DNA of 64,000 bases, taken from Paramarasmius palmivorus (taxonomy: Eukaryota; Basidiomycota; Agaricomycetes; Agaricales; Marasmiaceae). Of the stretch, positions 11,803 through 25,562 are shown piece by piece. Positions within the stretch are counted from its first letter, which is position 1. Each line of letters starts with the position of its first letter. The stretch is taken from the NCBI GenBank assembly GCA_037176845.1, contig JAYKXP010000067.1:186001-250000 (forward strand), read 5' to 3'. The position numbers were made by a program, and so were the translations under genes. Below the pieces are notes generated by a model. That model was not told the origin of the DNA, made no database searches, and saw only the letters and a program-made list of their open reading frames with translations.

Positions 11803-12178
11803 CGATCATGATCATCATTCTTCTCTGTAAATATAGGGCTCGGCTTTTGCTTTCCTTGGTTTTTCTGCATTGCTTTAGGTATTCACGGTTAATCGCGGGT
11901 GCAGATCTTCTGGATACACGAGCGTCATGGCTGTACCGTGTATGTACATTTGGGACTGACGGACACTTATACCTCCACATGTATATTATGTTGCTCACAT
12001 GGATTGTTATCGCCACAGGAGACTACTCCCCGACTTCAGCTATATTCAGTGCGCACGTTCGTCAAAGCTGTTGTTGACAGATGGTTGGTTCATCGCTTTC
12101 TTGATGCTAAATGTCATTTCTACAGCTTCGTAAGCATATAAGTAAAGCGGCTGACAATAGGCTTAAACCCCAACTACC
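11803..12178. other. Spacer between kinase and GTPase genes
   Basis: This is the 3' untranslated region of the kinase and the promoter of the next gene. Open frames here are short and show nothing recognisable. Confidence 0.5.
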
Positions 12179-14396
12179 ATGTCTAGCATCCGCTCTACCA
12201 CGTCCCTGTTTAACGCACCTCCGTCGCCAACCCATTCTCGCAACGATAGCATCGCCCTGGAACAAGAAACCCTGTCGGCAGCCGATGAAGTACTCCGACA
12301 GTGTCCCCGGTGCGTATGTGACAAACGCAACCAGCGAGCATTAAATCCGACTCTTTTTTAGTTTCCGTATTTTAGTCTTGGGCAAATCAGGTGCTGGCAA
12401 GTCATCGCTGATTAACGCAACTTTCAACGTGGATTTGGCGGTGGGTATACATCTACACCTAACATACCTCAAGACTCTGACTGCTTTCGCAGACTGTCTC
12501 GCATGATATAGCAGGAGTGTCGGATATTAATCAAGAAATAACATCAGAGCAAAACCCTCGCTTTGTTCTCCATGATTCTCAGGGTTTCGCGCAGTAACTA
12601 CTCTCATACTTTCTGAAAAATAGAATGTCTACTTACTATTGCTGTACAGCGGGGAAACGGTGAATTTCAACACTGTCAAAGCTTTCATCGACGAAAGAAG
12701 TAGGAGCACACTTGAAATAAAAGATAGGTTGCATGCTATTTGGTAAGACCCTCACCTGCCTCGAAGTTCTTTCTAACGCCAATTTGGAAATCCCACAGGT
12801 TCTGCGTTGAGATTCCCACTGAGAACGGGGCTTTATTTGAGCGAGGGGATGAAGAAATTCTCAATCTTTCTTTGGGGAATGGTAAGTTGTATCAAGGTCT
12901 TTCGCATTCTCATTGTACTAATGAACAAATTAGTACCGATCATCGTAGTCTTCACCAAGTACGATGGACTTATCAGTAAGCTTGAGAGAGAGACAGAGGA
13001 CGACGATGAGCTGGACGATGAACAATTTGAAGCGGTGATTGACAGCCAGGCCGAGGAAGAATTTATGAGAACATGTGTGACCCCGCTGAGAGCCATGACA
13101 GAACACAGGAAATCTGGACCCATACCATTTATGCGAACGTCGATAAGTATGAGCTGCCCTTTGGATACATGATCATGCCAGATATTCACAGCGTCACAGA
13201 AACACGATATAAGAATACCCTTCAGGACTTGGTTGGAGCTACACGGGAGAAAGTAGACCGAGCAGTATGGCTTACATGGGCATTGGCTCAACGGGCCAAT
13301 GCAGACTTGAAGATTGAAGCATCCATCGAGTAAGGCCATTTTCATCCCTATGATCCAGTGTTTTTCCTGATGTCTTTTCTTGAAGGATTGGCAGGAAAAG
13401 TGAGCCTGGCTTGACCACATCGTCGTCTAAGTCGACAACCAAGCTTCGGAACAGAATATTGGAGAGGTTTGGCCTCAAGTCTGCATTTTCCAGGAATGAC
13501 GCTGGAAAAGTGTTTGGACGCTATACACGAGGAAATCATTATGATTTGGAACTTTAATGACCCCAAAATGGTTCGCCAGTACATGCTTCACAGTTGGACC
13601 CGCAAAAGCTGATAGCGGGGTTCCGTAGCGTCTGAGCTCCTCTGACTTCAAGAAAGCTATATTTCAATTAGTCGATGAACTATCGGACAGACCTTCCACG
13701 CGAGTCAGAAAGATTTTGTGAGTATTACGCTGTCTCACTCAGACCCTTCACAATCATGCCGACTGCACGTGCAGGTCTATGACGGGCCTTGTTGGTATGG
13801 TCGGTGCAGCAGCTCCTGGACCGGCAGCTGTCATAACGATTCCCATCGCCGGTGCAATTGTGCTCGCGCAATGGATTCACTTGGTCTATCAGGAAACGTG
13901 AGGACCATGTGTTTGCCAACTGTCCTGATACTCACTGCTATTTACTAGACCCAGTGTTATTCGAATGTTGATGGCATACATCGTCGGTATGTCGGTCGTT
14001 TCGATTCATGCCAGTGAAGCGAAGATTGAGCCCCCTTCAGACCTCACAATCATCATGCAAAGTCTTTTTTGGCTGACCCAGGCTCGTGGTATCGGGTATT
14101 CAATAACAAAACCCGATCTACGCTTGGCATTTGCGGCATATGCGGACTGCGATGATGGAGAGTGTTCCAAAGTACACGCTGCCATCAAGGCGTTTGTCCC
14201 GTCTTCGGCGCTTTTCCGGATTTCGAGGAGGGATGAGGTCCTGAACAAGGTCGTAGATCTAATTCAAGCCTTTCGATTTACACCCAGCGAGAACTTCAAG
14301 AAGTACCAATCAAGTATCCCGATCTTAGACGACGATCAGGATTTCTTCTTTGCCGATCCATTAGAATACATCGACAGCCACCAAACCCACGATTAA
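12179..14396 (+). CDS. P-loop GTPase (G-domain protein) with hydrophobic C-terminal segment
   Basis: About ten exons run from ATG at 12179 to TAA at 14394-14396. Splicing by eye gives G1 RILVLGKSGAGKSSLINATF, G3 VLHDSQGF (DxxG) and G4 VVFTKYDG (TKxD form of NKxD). Downstream come YWRGLASSLHFPG and a helical region, then a Gly/Ala-rich hydrophobic stretch (GMVGAAAPGPAAVITIPIAG) that could enter a membrane, as in dynamin/IRG-like GTPases, then AYIVDLTIIMQSLFW. Two places need introns not obvious from open frames: 55 nt after GRK near 13395, and 53 nt before DLTIIM near 13986. This family of uncharacterised G-domain proteins is widespread in Agaricomycetes. GTP binding is a safe call; the cellular role is unknown. 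Confidence 0.8.
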
Positions 14397-14648
14397 CTCA
14401 GAGTTTTAAATGTAATTTACAGAATTGCAGGAATGTATTGGTATGAGCTGGGGAAGCACGCAGGCGTCACCATAATGAACTAATAAAACATGCATGAACG
14501 AATGAATGGGAAGAGATTAAGGACAGTCCGTGAGTAAGTAGTCTACGATGCTGCGCAAGTCCCAGATGTGCATGATACTTGACAATCCGTGTGAGGCGAG
14601 GAAGTGACGATGGTTCCGGAGATGGGTGAGGTTAAAGAGAGGAAGGCA

Positions 14649-17600
14649 TTAAGTAAAAGGAGAGGTACTGTTAGCTCTGAGGTCGAGGTGAACTTGCGAG
14701 GATTCTGGTTCTTCGGTGACGGGTATAGAGAAGTCGTCGTCATCCTCTCGTTCCTCTTCTTCAGCGATCGGACTGTCCAGTTCGTCTGGATCAACCTCAG
14801 CTTCTGGGTCTGTATCGTCGAAAATAACATGGAACTGTGTAAAATAGGATTATCAACGCATTTCGTGGCATGCTCAGCATCGACTTACATGAGTAATTAG
14901 TGTCTTGACGAGCTTATGTGAATGTGCCATATTGGATAACACCATGAGAAAGTCGTTCTGAGGAGCTCTCAGTAGGTTTGGACTGAATACAATTGACAGC
15001 GCCTCGGCTGTCATCTGATTGTGCTCCTCGAAATCTGTAACGCTGAACGGGTATAAGGAAAAGTAGTGATTTGCAAAGTTTTTGAACGTACGTGTCGAGG
15101 TGTTCCGATATCCGCTTTAGCAGGTCGAAATTGGCCTGAGGAAGCGTTTGAACGATTTCTCGTGTCTTAGCGATCCGCTCGTCCAAACTATCCAATTCTT
15201 TTTGGCATAGTCAGCCAAAATGGAGGTGCACCACTTGGATATTACACTTACTCATAGCTGCTATGACATCGTGATAAGAGGAAGCCGGGAAGATAGGTTC
15301 AGGTAGAACGCGGAACCAAGTTTTGATCAGGTCACAGATGGCATGGATATCAGTCGTCCGGACAATGGGGCAGTCACCTATTTGTATGTGAGCAGTGGCA
15401 ATTCCCGTACAACAATTATCTCACCCTGGTTAAATGCATCCTTCAAGGCAGCAATTTCCGAACTGGCACCAGCCATACGGTCTAACAAATCAAGCATGAA
15501 TAACGGCGTGATTCAGTATAGCAGCACAACTCACATATCCCAACTTCGGTCAGTCCACGAGCTTCGACTTCGGCAAGACATCTTTCCATTACGCTAGGTA
15601 TGGTTCCAGGGGAAACAGGACCTCCCCCAGCCTCACGCTCCAGTAGGAACTCTAGCTCGACGCCAAACACTATGAGAGAACGGATTAGCACGCGTTAAAA
15701 TATAACTGGTGGACTTCTGACCGGCTCGAGGATCTCTAGTCGCAGTCGAAGGTTGCGTTTGAATGTGGTCAGCTACCTGGGGTTTGGGTGAACCTAGATA
15801 TGTGAGACGACGTTTGGCTGCAATGTTGGATATGCGCGTGATGGTCTCTATCCATTTATTCATTTCACGCTTATTCAAAGCTTGTAGAAGATAATGACCA
15901 CCATCCTCGGTATCGAGCTGGAAAATGAAGGATCGGTCGTTGTTGATGAACTGGGCAACTCGGGAGTCCATCAAACTGAGCACGAGAGTAGGCTTTCCTG
16001 AAGGGACAAAGTCAAGTTCCGATACTGTTCGCTTGAGCACAGGTGGATGAGGCGTATCAGATCCGAATGCACTAGAAATGGGCCGAATGAAATGGAAGAG
16101 CGCGGACATGCTCTTCTTGTTCCGATGTTGCTTCTGGGCGACGGCGGAGTTCCTTCGACCGCGCATAGCCTTGTTTATAAGCTCGTCGCGTTTCTCCTGG
16201 CGATTCTGCTCTTGGAGCTTCTCTTTTTGCAGACGAGCTCGGAGGCTTTTGTCCCTCCGGTTCTTCTCCAGCTGCATGGTAACTAGACGTTGGAACGGAC
16301 GCATCGGCTTCTTCGCAGAGACGCTGCCGTTAGTGCTAGCAGAACTGCTTTCTCGGTGGGCTTCATCTTTGATTGCGCGAAGGTCGAAATGCACTGAAAA
16401 TATCTCGCGTTCGATGTTGTTCAATCGCTCGAAGCCGCGTCGATTGATATCGCTTTGCTGCACGAATCGTCGTGACATCAGAGAGGGTGCATTTGAGATG
16501 AAGTTGCACAAATGTCTGCGTCATGGGTTAGTTGCAATTTGTAGGGTGGGGTGTTAATAGAGTACAGACCTCCGCTTGTCAAAGTTGACTAGACTTTGCC
16601 CCTCTTGATGAATGGGCTCTATAGTGTCCGGCATTGCAACGACATCCAGTATGCGTTCAATAAGCCAACCCATATCTACTGTGAGTGGCTCCTTGGATGA
16701 AACCGACCTCACAGTAGGTCTAGACAGAAGCGAAGTTAGCGAATCGCACTGAGAGCCACGATTAATAGCCACATTCTGCCATGCTCTGTGGTGCATTCGA
16801 CTCTCGGAGCTAATTAGAGCTGATGAGATCACGGCCTCCACGAATGATCGAACGCAAGGCTGGTCATCCAGGCGGGTGTTATGTTCCAAGCTGCGCATCC
16901 TAGAGACCTCAAGAGCTTGAATCAGACTCTCCATGCGAGCCTGCCGGGCACGTAGACCTATTTTAGGAGCGACTAGCTTGGATATAATCCACTTGCGAAG
17001 GATATAGAATGCCCGAATACAGCTTCTAATGCCAGGTGGCAGAAGACGATATAGACATTCCGGAGAGAGTTCAGAAATCAGAGATGAAGGTTCCACTTCT
17101 TGTAAGTAAGAGTGTATCGTCTGAATATCGACCATTTCTTCAATCGAAGGAGGTTCTCGGGGTAAGAACCAACCCGTACGATCGGCGCTCTGAGTTTCCA
17201 GGAGATCCGCGGTAATGTAAAGATCCTGAAGCATTGTTAGTCTTCATGAAACTCGTAGCAATCCAAGGATACGTACCTCTTCCGTGACATTGTTGAAGGC
17301 AGCAAATGCCATACCATCCACATTATCAACAAACTCTTCTGGGGACATTCTATCGATGTCGGGAGGCTCACGAGTGCTGAGGTTCCGGACGCGGGATTCA
17401 TTGCTAGCGAATGCTTGCCTGACTAGCGGTTGTATCCTGGATTGGTGGGGTCTGAGAGTCTGAGAATGTATTATGCGTTCAAGTGACGTTCTGCTGTCCA
17501 CCAGACTCTCCCTGGTTTGTTGCACCGTTGGATCACTAAAGTTGCTAGACATGTAGACTAAATGATCCGTGGAACTTTGCAAAAACGAGTGTAGTGACGC

Positions 17601-20600
17601 GAGTAACTGGCTGTCATCAAGCATGTCCTGAGCACCGCCGCCTCTTGTCAACCAGCTTTTGATCGTCTCTATCACTTTCTGCCTCGATGTTAGTACGTCC
17701 ACGTAATCGTCTACAGTGGGATCCGTGCCATGGGGTTGAGCACGTATGTAAGCCTTCCTCAACAGCTGCAACATGTATGTCACTCAACGGTTCATGAAAC
17801 AGAAGGACAGCGAGTACCCACCTCAAAGAAGATCAGCGGAGTTACAAAGCTCCTAAAGACATTCCACCAGACCCTGGAGAACTCCTTGTGATCAAGCATC
17901 AACTCCCTGCTACCCTCTTTCAGGGACATTTCACCGTTATCATCGGCAACGGAGACGGAGACGTTGTAGAGCCCATGAACGAGGATATCGACCAACCGGT
18001 CAAGAGTCCCTGATTGTACGAGAACCCTCAAGGGTGGATCGGCAGATGTTTCTGACACGACGATTGGCTGCCTCTGCGACAAGGAAGGAAGAGAGTTCCT
18101 GCGTGCGAGACTCGATTTGCGATCAAGACCACGAGAGCTGCCTGGCTTGACACGAATTGACGGTGCGCGGCCAACGGGATGTTTCTCCGGTGTTCCTGGC
18201 ATATCAAAGTTCCCGCTTGGTGGTCGTGAACGCACGAGGGACGAAGGTCGAGAGTTGGGTGTAGATTCGACCACAGGATTCTGGACCACAAGTAGGAGTT
18301 CGCCGTTGAACACTGGAATCACAGTACCACCTCGGCTCAACACTGAAAATGGACTAGATGATCCCTCAGAACGCTGCTGGGACGTTGGTCGATCATCAGG
18401 CCGCAGATGGCCGTCAACAGTACGAAGGTGCTGTATGTCAGTCGCATCACTATCGACACGTCCTCGTAAGAGCTGGGAACGGTCAATCAGAGTAACAGTG
18501 GGGAGAGGGTCTGGGAATAATAGAGGAAGAAGCGAGGAACTAGACTGAGGGTTGGTCGAAGATTTAGTCCAGAAGAACGGCTCGTACAAGCCCTTTCGGC
18601 GTGGTTCGGCTGCAAGCGATAACGACATGAACTGGTCGATCCTAAATGAAAGACAAGTTCAGCACAGCAACACGGAGAATAAAAAAACCTACTTTTGGAA
18701 CTTTGCAGCCAATCCACTATTCCCTACATCCGCAAAGAGATCTCCCCAGTACTCGACTAGCTTCCGCACGTCGTCGCCAACCTCATCGTCGGAAAGAGAA
18801 ATTTTGCGCGGGCAAAGAGAAAATGACGTTCTGAAACTCTCAAACAACTGCTGAACCTCGACAATCAAATCAACCGTGAATATTTCCCCTGTCTTCCCAG
18901 AGGCCATTGCCAGCTTGTCCTGGATGGCTTTCTTGATATCGCCACCCCATGGCGTCAACCTAGGTTCCTTGATGCCTACACCCTCGCCACCACCTGCAAT
19001 CTGTGTCCAAGACTCCACTGTCGCGACAGCAGCCGGGTCGACCCGTTTCCAAGCCTTCTCCAGCCGCGCAACCGGCGCGGAGCAAATTGCCTGCATGATT
19101 GCGCGCCAAGAGCATTCATCTCCATCGACACGGCAATACTCCCCTATTCGTACCCACGTCGAGATGACCTCTGACCTGGAATGAGTGCGCGAAGTAGTCT
19201 GGGGATTTCTATCTTCCGACTTGCGACCAGGTGAGGCTATTTGAGGGCTGGCGTTGTTCACTGGATAACTTGTTGTGTTGGGGGCGGGAGAGGTATCAGT
19301 AACTAGCACCTGCATAAGCACCAACTTGGTCAGCCAATGAGGTCGTTCATCGGAGCCGAATAGAGCATTAAAAATGGGCGGCACAGTCGAATGTGGATGT
19401 GGAAGGTTCGCTCCTTCACCTGAGCTCGGTAAAGAGCCGAGCACAAAATCGGCGGTCAGATTGTCAGGAATTTGATGCAACACGCTGCAGTGGAACTTGC
19501 TCAAGCTCTTTGCAACAACATGTGGAGAAATAGACAAGAGAACATTCCTGGAAAGGCCTTCTCTATCAAGAGCGTTGAACCACGGAACAGAAGCGATATT
19601 CGCTGACGCGAAGGGGGTGAGAAGTCCGCCTTGGCCCCGCTGAGGTGAGTCTGCGGAGTTCCCTTCAAAGTAACCTTTCATTGGTGGTGATCCTGGTGTA
19701 TCGTGAGGACCAAGTGTATCCATCAAAGAGGCCAACTTTGAGCCGTCTTCGGGTCGGGGTGAAAACGCTCCGAGATCTGGTGAAGCAGTTGGAGTAGGAT
19801 TAAACAATGCTTGTGTTGAAGAGGACATTGGTAGGGTAGGCCGGGGTGTAGATGGCACGAGAGCGGAAGTGGCACTTGGAATTGCCTCGATTCTCCAGTC
19901 TTCCCAGTCTGGGAAGTCAATAGGACGGCCGTGGTACCGAAGGTACTCTCCAGCTAACCAGGCAACTCTACCCTGCTCTGCCTTCTTCTTCTCCTCTTCT
20001 GCTCCACTAACGAGGTATTCGCAGCACCTCTTGAACTCGCCTTCGAACCTGGCATGATCGACGAGGTAAGGCATGCAAAGTAAAATGGCTGAAGCAAAGT
20101 CCTTCCACTGCTCCTCAACAGTGTCCTGAGCACTTTGTCCGCTCTGCTCGGCCTCGGGACCATCTTTGTTGAGGAAGGTCGTCCCAAACACGGCCTCGTG
20201 CGTTAGAGCTTCAAAGGTGCCCTTCTCGATCTTGCCACTTTGGTCTCTCATGAGATCAGGGTGTGTTCGTCTGCCCCAGAACGCACGCCGTTTCCGCATG
20301 GCCAAGCTATCATCTTTTCGCCCGCCTACCCTTAACCTAGCACCATCACCTAAACCACCATAGGTATCTTCCTTCTCCTCTTCTCCGCCTTCGTCATCAT
20401 CGTCATCTTGACTCGGAGGTACCAGCTCTACAGGGAACAGCTCTTTTATACCCGCATTTCTATCTCCAGGCGGCTTATAAAAATACAACTTCGACCCCTT
20501 CAGCTCGACCTTGAACGGCTTCCAACCCTTGGAATTGTTCAAATTGACGTGTTGCAAGTTTGCCGGTGCATCCTGAAGACGATTCAGGAAGCCACTGTTG

Positions 20601-21914
20601 TAAACAATCTGAGAAGACCGTTTTGCCTCGTCCACGCTCGTCGTTCCACGATTAGGATCCTCTTCGGGCTCGATGATGGTAGGCGGTGCAAGCAGCGCCG
20701 TTGAACGATGAGACGACTGAGACGGAGCTTTGCTGCCACTTGCTTCTTTGTCTTTGCTGCCGGATGTAAAGAACGTTGTACGAGTGGGTGGAGCTGACAG
20801 CTGTCCCTCCATTTCTGAGCCAGCAGAACCCTTTCGTTTTGGGCTAGAAGGAAAGCGGGGTGCAGATAGCTTCGAAGAAAGCTTTGGTGTAAATGAATGG
20901 GATCGCGTGTGTACATGGTTGGATGGAGGTGAGTTTTTGAATGATGATGATGCGGACGCCTCGTCCACAGCAGGTGCTGAAACTGAGATTGAAACTACGG
21001 ATGGCATATGTGATGCCTTAGGTGGAGATGTCGAGGGGGTTGTAGTTGTCGATTTGAATGTGGGAAATGGTTGGACACCACCGGGAAGGACAGGGGCGGA
21101 CGACGGAGGGGCAGTGGGAGACAAGCCGCTGGCATTGCTGTTACTGCGATTTCGGTAGTTGGCTATCTTCTCCTCGAATGACGAACCCTTGCCCTGGAGA
21201 TTGGAAGTGTCCAGCTTGCTCAAATCGTCGGCTGAGCGAGACCATGCTCGTTTGGAAATGTTGCGCAAGTCTCCTAGACCACCTGGTGCATGAGGTGTAG
21301 AAGGACTGGATGGTTGGCTGGGAGGGGCATTGAAAGGCGAGGACAGGTCGAGAGAAGCCGGCGGTCGAGCCGAAAGGTCCAAGACAGATCTTGAAAAGGC
21401 ACAAAGTTAGCGATCATGTATCGGAACCGTGAAGAAAACGCGGGCGTAAATCGGCGGGGCTGGCTTGTATTGATGTTGAACAATCATGAAATGACGGCCT
21501 AAACCAATTCCAGGTATGTTGCTCTCATGATCCTGTTCCCTTTCCGCTACACCAACTCGCGACGGATCCCACCGCAAAGGACCGAAACCAAGGATATTAC
21601 ACTCACCTGGTAGCGGCAGAAGCACCATACGCATCCAAAATCGGCCTCGGGTCCGTGGGACGCGATATTTTATGTTTCCTTCCCGATGAACTGCTTGACC
21701 TTGGTTCCGCCGCTCCAGTGCTAGTCATTTTGGGATTGGAAGTGCTCCGACCAAACCATTTCGAAGGTCTTGTGAGAGAATTGAGAAAGCCTCCACCCGA
21801 AGGAGAAGTTGATCGAGGAAAACTGTGTGTTGCAGGAATTGGTCCGCCCGAAGACGTAGTTGGATCCTGGGGACTCAATGAGTTGGAAGACGGAGCACCG
21901 CGTCGTGAGACCAT
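14649..21914 (-). CDS. BEM2: Bem2-like RhoGAP with PH and RasGEF-like domains
   Basis: The largest gene in the window, roughly 2,100 residues, start ATG at 21914 and stop at 14649-14651. The order is: a Ser/Pro-rich disordered N-terminus; a PH domain opening GFLNRL...GWKPFKVELKGSKLYFYKP (about 20600-20470); a RasGEF-like region (VISTWVRIGEYCRVDGDECS, about 19165-19105); long helical regions; a second PH-like domain (LVLSLMDSRVAQF...MNKWIETITRI); and a C-terminal RhoGAP domain beginning FGVELEFLLER with the arginine finger in GIYRMAG. It ends with an acidic tail. The same order is known from yeast Bem2, a GAP for Rho1/Cdc42 acting in bud polarity and wall integrity. I expect a polarity or cytokinesis role at the cortex. 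An intron splits the Tyr codon just before the catalytic Arg. Confidence 0.88.
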
Positions 21915-23628
21915 ATTTCAAGAAAAAGATTGGAGGATTTCTGGGGGGAAAGTGAGGGTTCTTCTGGCGTTTTCCTGCTTTGCGGTGTAATCGTGTCAGG
22001 TCGTAGTACTGCATAATGATTCAGAACTCGACATGACACAGTACAGCAAGCTATACTCACCAAATATACTAGATTTTTTCGATTAATTTAAGGGATATTT
22101 GGCAGAATAGAGGGACCTGTGTTGATCATGGAGGTAAGAGGACAAGACGCGTCGACGACGGTAGTGGCGGGGAGCAGCAGCCTTTGTTTGTCTTTGGCTT
22201 CAAAGCCGGCCTTTCACTCTTGTGACAAATAAAGCGAACAATTCTCTCCCATGACCTCAAGTTCTCAGCTTGATGTTCCTCTATATATTTACGTCCAAGC
22301 CAAGCTTGCCTTATCTCTGTGGATACTCTCTTTGGCTTTTTTTAACTGATCACTCTCAGGTTTCCTAAATCAGATTTCTTCCCGGTACTGCTCTACCGCA
22401 CTTGGCTATGACGAGGCTATATCTCAGATCCAAGCTCAATTCCTGCGAAGAAAAAGATCCCAAGATATCGACTTACGTGGGGCTGACTTGAGCTGATCTG
22501 GCAAGCGTATAGTGCCTCAGGTGAATTGCAGCCTTGACAACGATGCACCGCGTGTCGCACGCGTGTTCGGAAGCCCGACGTTATGCAAGTATCGATCCAA
22601 AATCGACACTAGTGGTAGAGGAAATGCACATCTAGCAGCAAGCATGTTCTCGATCTCCTCCTATCGACGCCTTAATTAACACAGCATCTATTTGCTGATG
22701 GATTTTAGTATTGAGCAGGACACGTAGCATAATAGCATATGGTAAATGCTGTTACTGATACATGATTTGTGGCGTTGACCTCTTTCAATTACAATCTCCA
22801 CCGACGGGCCCACTCCCAGCTAGTCCCAGCTTTGCTTTCGCTCGAAAGCTTGAAGAAAACCTTAATTGTTATTAAAGCGCTCGTTATCAAATTGCCAATG
22901 TTCACTACCAAGTCTGGCACCGGCGAGACGTCTACTTATAGTTCCCGTTGATTTCGATTTTCAACACATTACAGCTGTCATCATTCATGGGCGGGATTTC
23001 TCGGGGTATTTGATCTTCTTTGGTATCCATGCCAAAGCAACCTCTTCCAGTATCCCCTCTCTATAGCCTGCATCGAAGTCGAAGGCTTACCTTGCTCGGT
23101 AGCCCAGTTTCCATTGGTTCCCGTAGGTACTAGGAAGAGTCCGCGGATGAGTTCACTTTAGGTCCTTCACGTTTCGTTCGGACTGCTACACCGAGACCAC
23201 TTGGTACGAACATTGGAAGATCGCACTCGTACGTCGAGATCTGGGAAATGTAATAGGATCTTCTACACATACAAATTGTCTCCGAACGCTCTTATGTCCG
23301 ATATGGATCTTCAAGAATCCTTGAATGCCACCCAGTAAAACCTCCGAGAGGTAAATCACGGGTGGCGGTAACTGGAGGTAACTTCAACTCGGTGCTAGTG
23401 GTGGCAACGAATAAAATCTTCAGTTGATAGATAAAAATATACAAAGGAGCTCGTGACAAATAAATGTACAGATGGGATGGGTGACGAAGTCTAAGCAAAA
23501 TGAGCAGTCGACAGGAGAAATTAAGGTATATAACTGGGGTAAGAACGGAAAAGCAAGGTGACACATTTGAACAAGATAATAAAAGGAAACGAATCAAGAG
23601 AGCGATTTGGGAAATTCTATCTTGATGC
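21915..23628. other. Spacer of 1.7 kb between the Bem2-like gene and the peroxidase
   Basis: This is the promoter and leader region of the Bem2-like gene plus the 3' flank of the peroxidase gene. Short open frames (for example 22769-22951) have no recognisable content. I see no gene, repeat or RNA here. Confidence 0.5.
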
Positions 23629-25562
23629 CTACACACCCGTAGGCAAGGCCCGAGCATCCAACAAAGTGGCAGAAAGTGTTTCGGGGTGAACTGCAGTCTC
23701 CCGTCCTATCCGAATGGCATGTCAGTACAATGCCATTCACATAACAATAAATCACCTACCAGGCTGCGCGGTAAGAATCGGGAAGGGTGTCGCCGAGCAA
23801 GCAGGTTGGATATCTTGCATACTCTTTCCGGCAGGTAAGAATGGCTTCCCGGACAGCGTTTTAGCCTCGGGGATGATTTCGGAGCAGTCGACCAGGTTGT
23901 CGCGGTTCTGACCCAAGACGGCTAGCTTGGACATGGCCGCTCGGAACCGCGATTGCATGCTTGCTTGGTCGGCTGAGGACATGGTGGTAAGTATGTGACA
24001 GCGTACTGCAGCTTTGAACTTACTGATATAGGACTGGAACCTGCAGGACGTTCTGTAAATGAAAATGTGAGTTCAAGTTTCCAGGAAACGATAAACGGCG
24101 TTCACCTGGGATCCCTGGCCAACGCAGCGTCGGATGCAAGTCGGAAGGCACCTCTCAATGGTGGGAGCTCTGCGCCCGGCTGGAGACCATTTGGTGGTTG
24201 GACAGTACCCTTCAGCAAAGTCTACGATGTTTCCTCAGTCAACAGCATGCATCTTTAGATCGCCTTGAGATGGATCTACCTCAACAAAGAACTGCGAGTC
24301 AAATTTCTCCGGAGTCGTGTCGAATGGAGTATTTGGTGTTGCCTCGTCAACGTGTTCCTGTCCTCCAATGGTATGGGAAATCAAGAGATCAATAACCTCA
24401 TCCGGACTGAACCCTGCATCCCCAAGTCTATCAAAAATCTGTCACATGTAAATCATGAGCGTCTGCTGTCGGAGACTAATACTGGTAACTCGGTACCTTA
24501 TCTGGGGAGTCTGCCGGAGAGGGAAGCAGATCAGGCGAAGCTTGTGAGGTCTTGTTACGTCCAGCAAGGAACTCGAGACGTGGTGCGCCACTTTGAAACG
24601 CGTCAACGGCTTAAACCTGATCTAATGGCGAGAATGGACGTACGGGCATTGTGTTATGCCAACAGCTGCAGCGAATTGAATACTAGGTATGGTCGTTAGT
24701 TTACCGCGAAACGGATGCAAATCAACACTGGCTCACAGATCCCCATAGGCAACGTTGTATCGCGGGCCAAGCGGCGTTTGCCTTTCAATAATTTCCTCTG
24801 AACTGCAGTCAGAATAGCTGCCGCGTGTGAGTGAAGCTCACATACCGAGTCCCCTGTTGCCACCTACAGGAATAACAGATGAGCAATAAGGTCTTGTCCA
24901 TACCAGTCTTAACTCACCATAACGCATTTCAACATTGGCATGCTGTATAATCGAGCCATCTATATGAAATTCCATTAAGTATGAATAAGTAACCATTTGA
25001 AAAATGTACTCCTCACCTGCTCCGCCGCCACTATGGAAGTGGGTGAGCATATGGTCCATCTCAACCTGAAAGCGGAGATGACTTACCCGAACTCTCCCTG
25101 CGAAAATAGTCGGGGCGAATATCCGATGGCATCATGGAAGCTCAGCTGCATCTTTTGATGAGATAAAGTATCGAAACGCAATTGATCTACCTACACGAAG
25201 AGACTCGTGAACCGTTTTTCCTGTGTGCGTGTTTAGCCACCGAGACTCGGAGATCAATCAAGCCGCTCTGAAAGCTTACCACAAGGCTCTTTGACGAATC
25301 TGGAGAGAATGGCGTCAACGACTGGAACCAATCGCGATACAAGAGACTTACATGTCGGTCTGAAGGTCATCCAAGACATCGTACCACACGCAACACTGTA
25401 ATGTCGTCAACATCAGTACAGCAAGTCGAGGTTAATAATCAGCCCACATACCTGCTCATGTTCAGCAGTACGTCCATTTCCACAATCAGCGCGCTTGGAG
25501 AATGGTCCAGCTTGGGCGACGACGACGAAAGGAAGGAGAGTGAGGAGGTTCTTGAACTGCAT
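23629..25562 (-). CDS. Secreted class II heme peroxidase, generic (low-redox) type
   Basis: Start ATG at 25562 and last stop at 23629-23631; about a dozen short exons and about 350 residues. It begins with a signal peptide (MQFKNLLTLLPFVVVAQA) and a KR processing site, then CCVWYDVLDDLQTD. The distal heme pocket is ESLRLSFHDAIG (Arg and His, R-x3-H), followed by GGGADGSI, IQFAAAVG and APRLEFLAGR. The proximal His is in LLISHTIGG. The C-terminus RFRAAMSKLAVLGQNR...DCSEIIP is typical. At the manganese site the usual first Glu is Lys (CGKTVHES), the second Glu is kept, and the Asp six after the proximal His is Glu. The position of the surface catalytic Trp (five before that His) is Asp. So it should be neither a manganese nor a lignin/versatile peroxidase, but a phenol-oxidising generic one. 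Confidence 0.9.
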
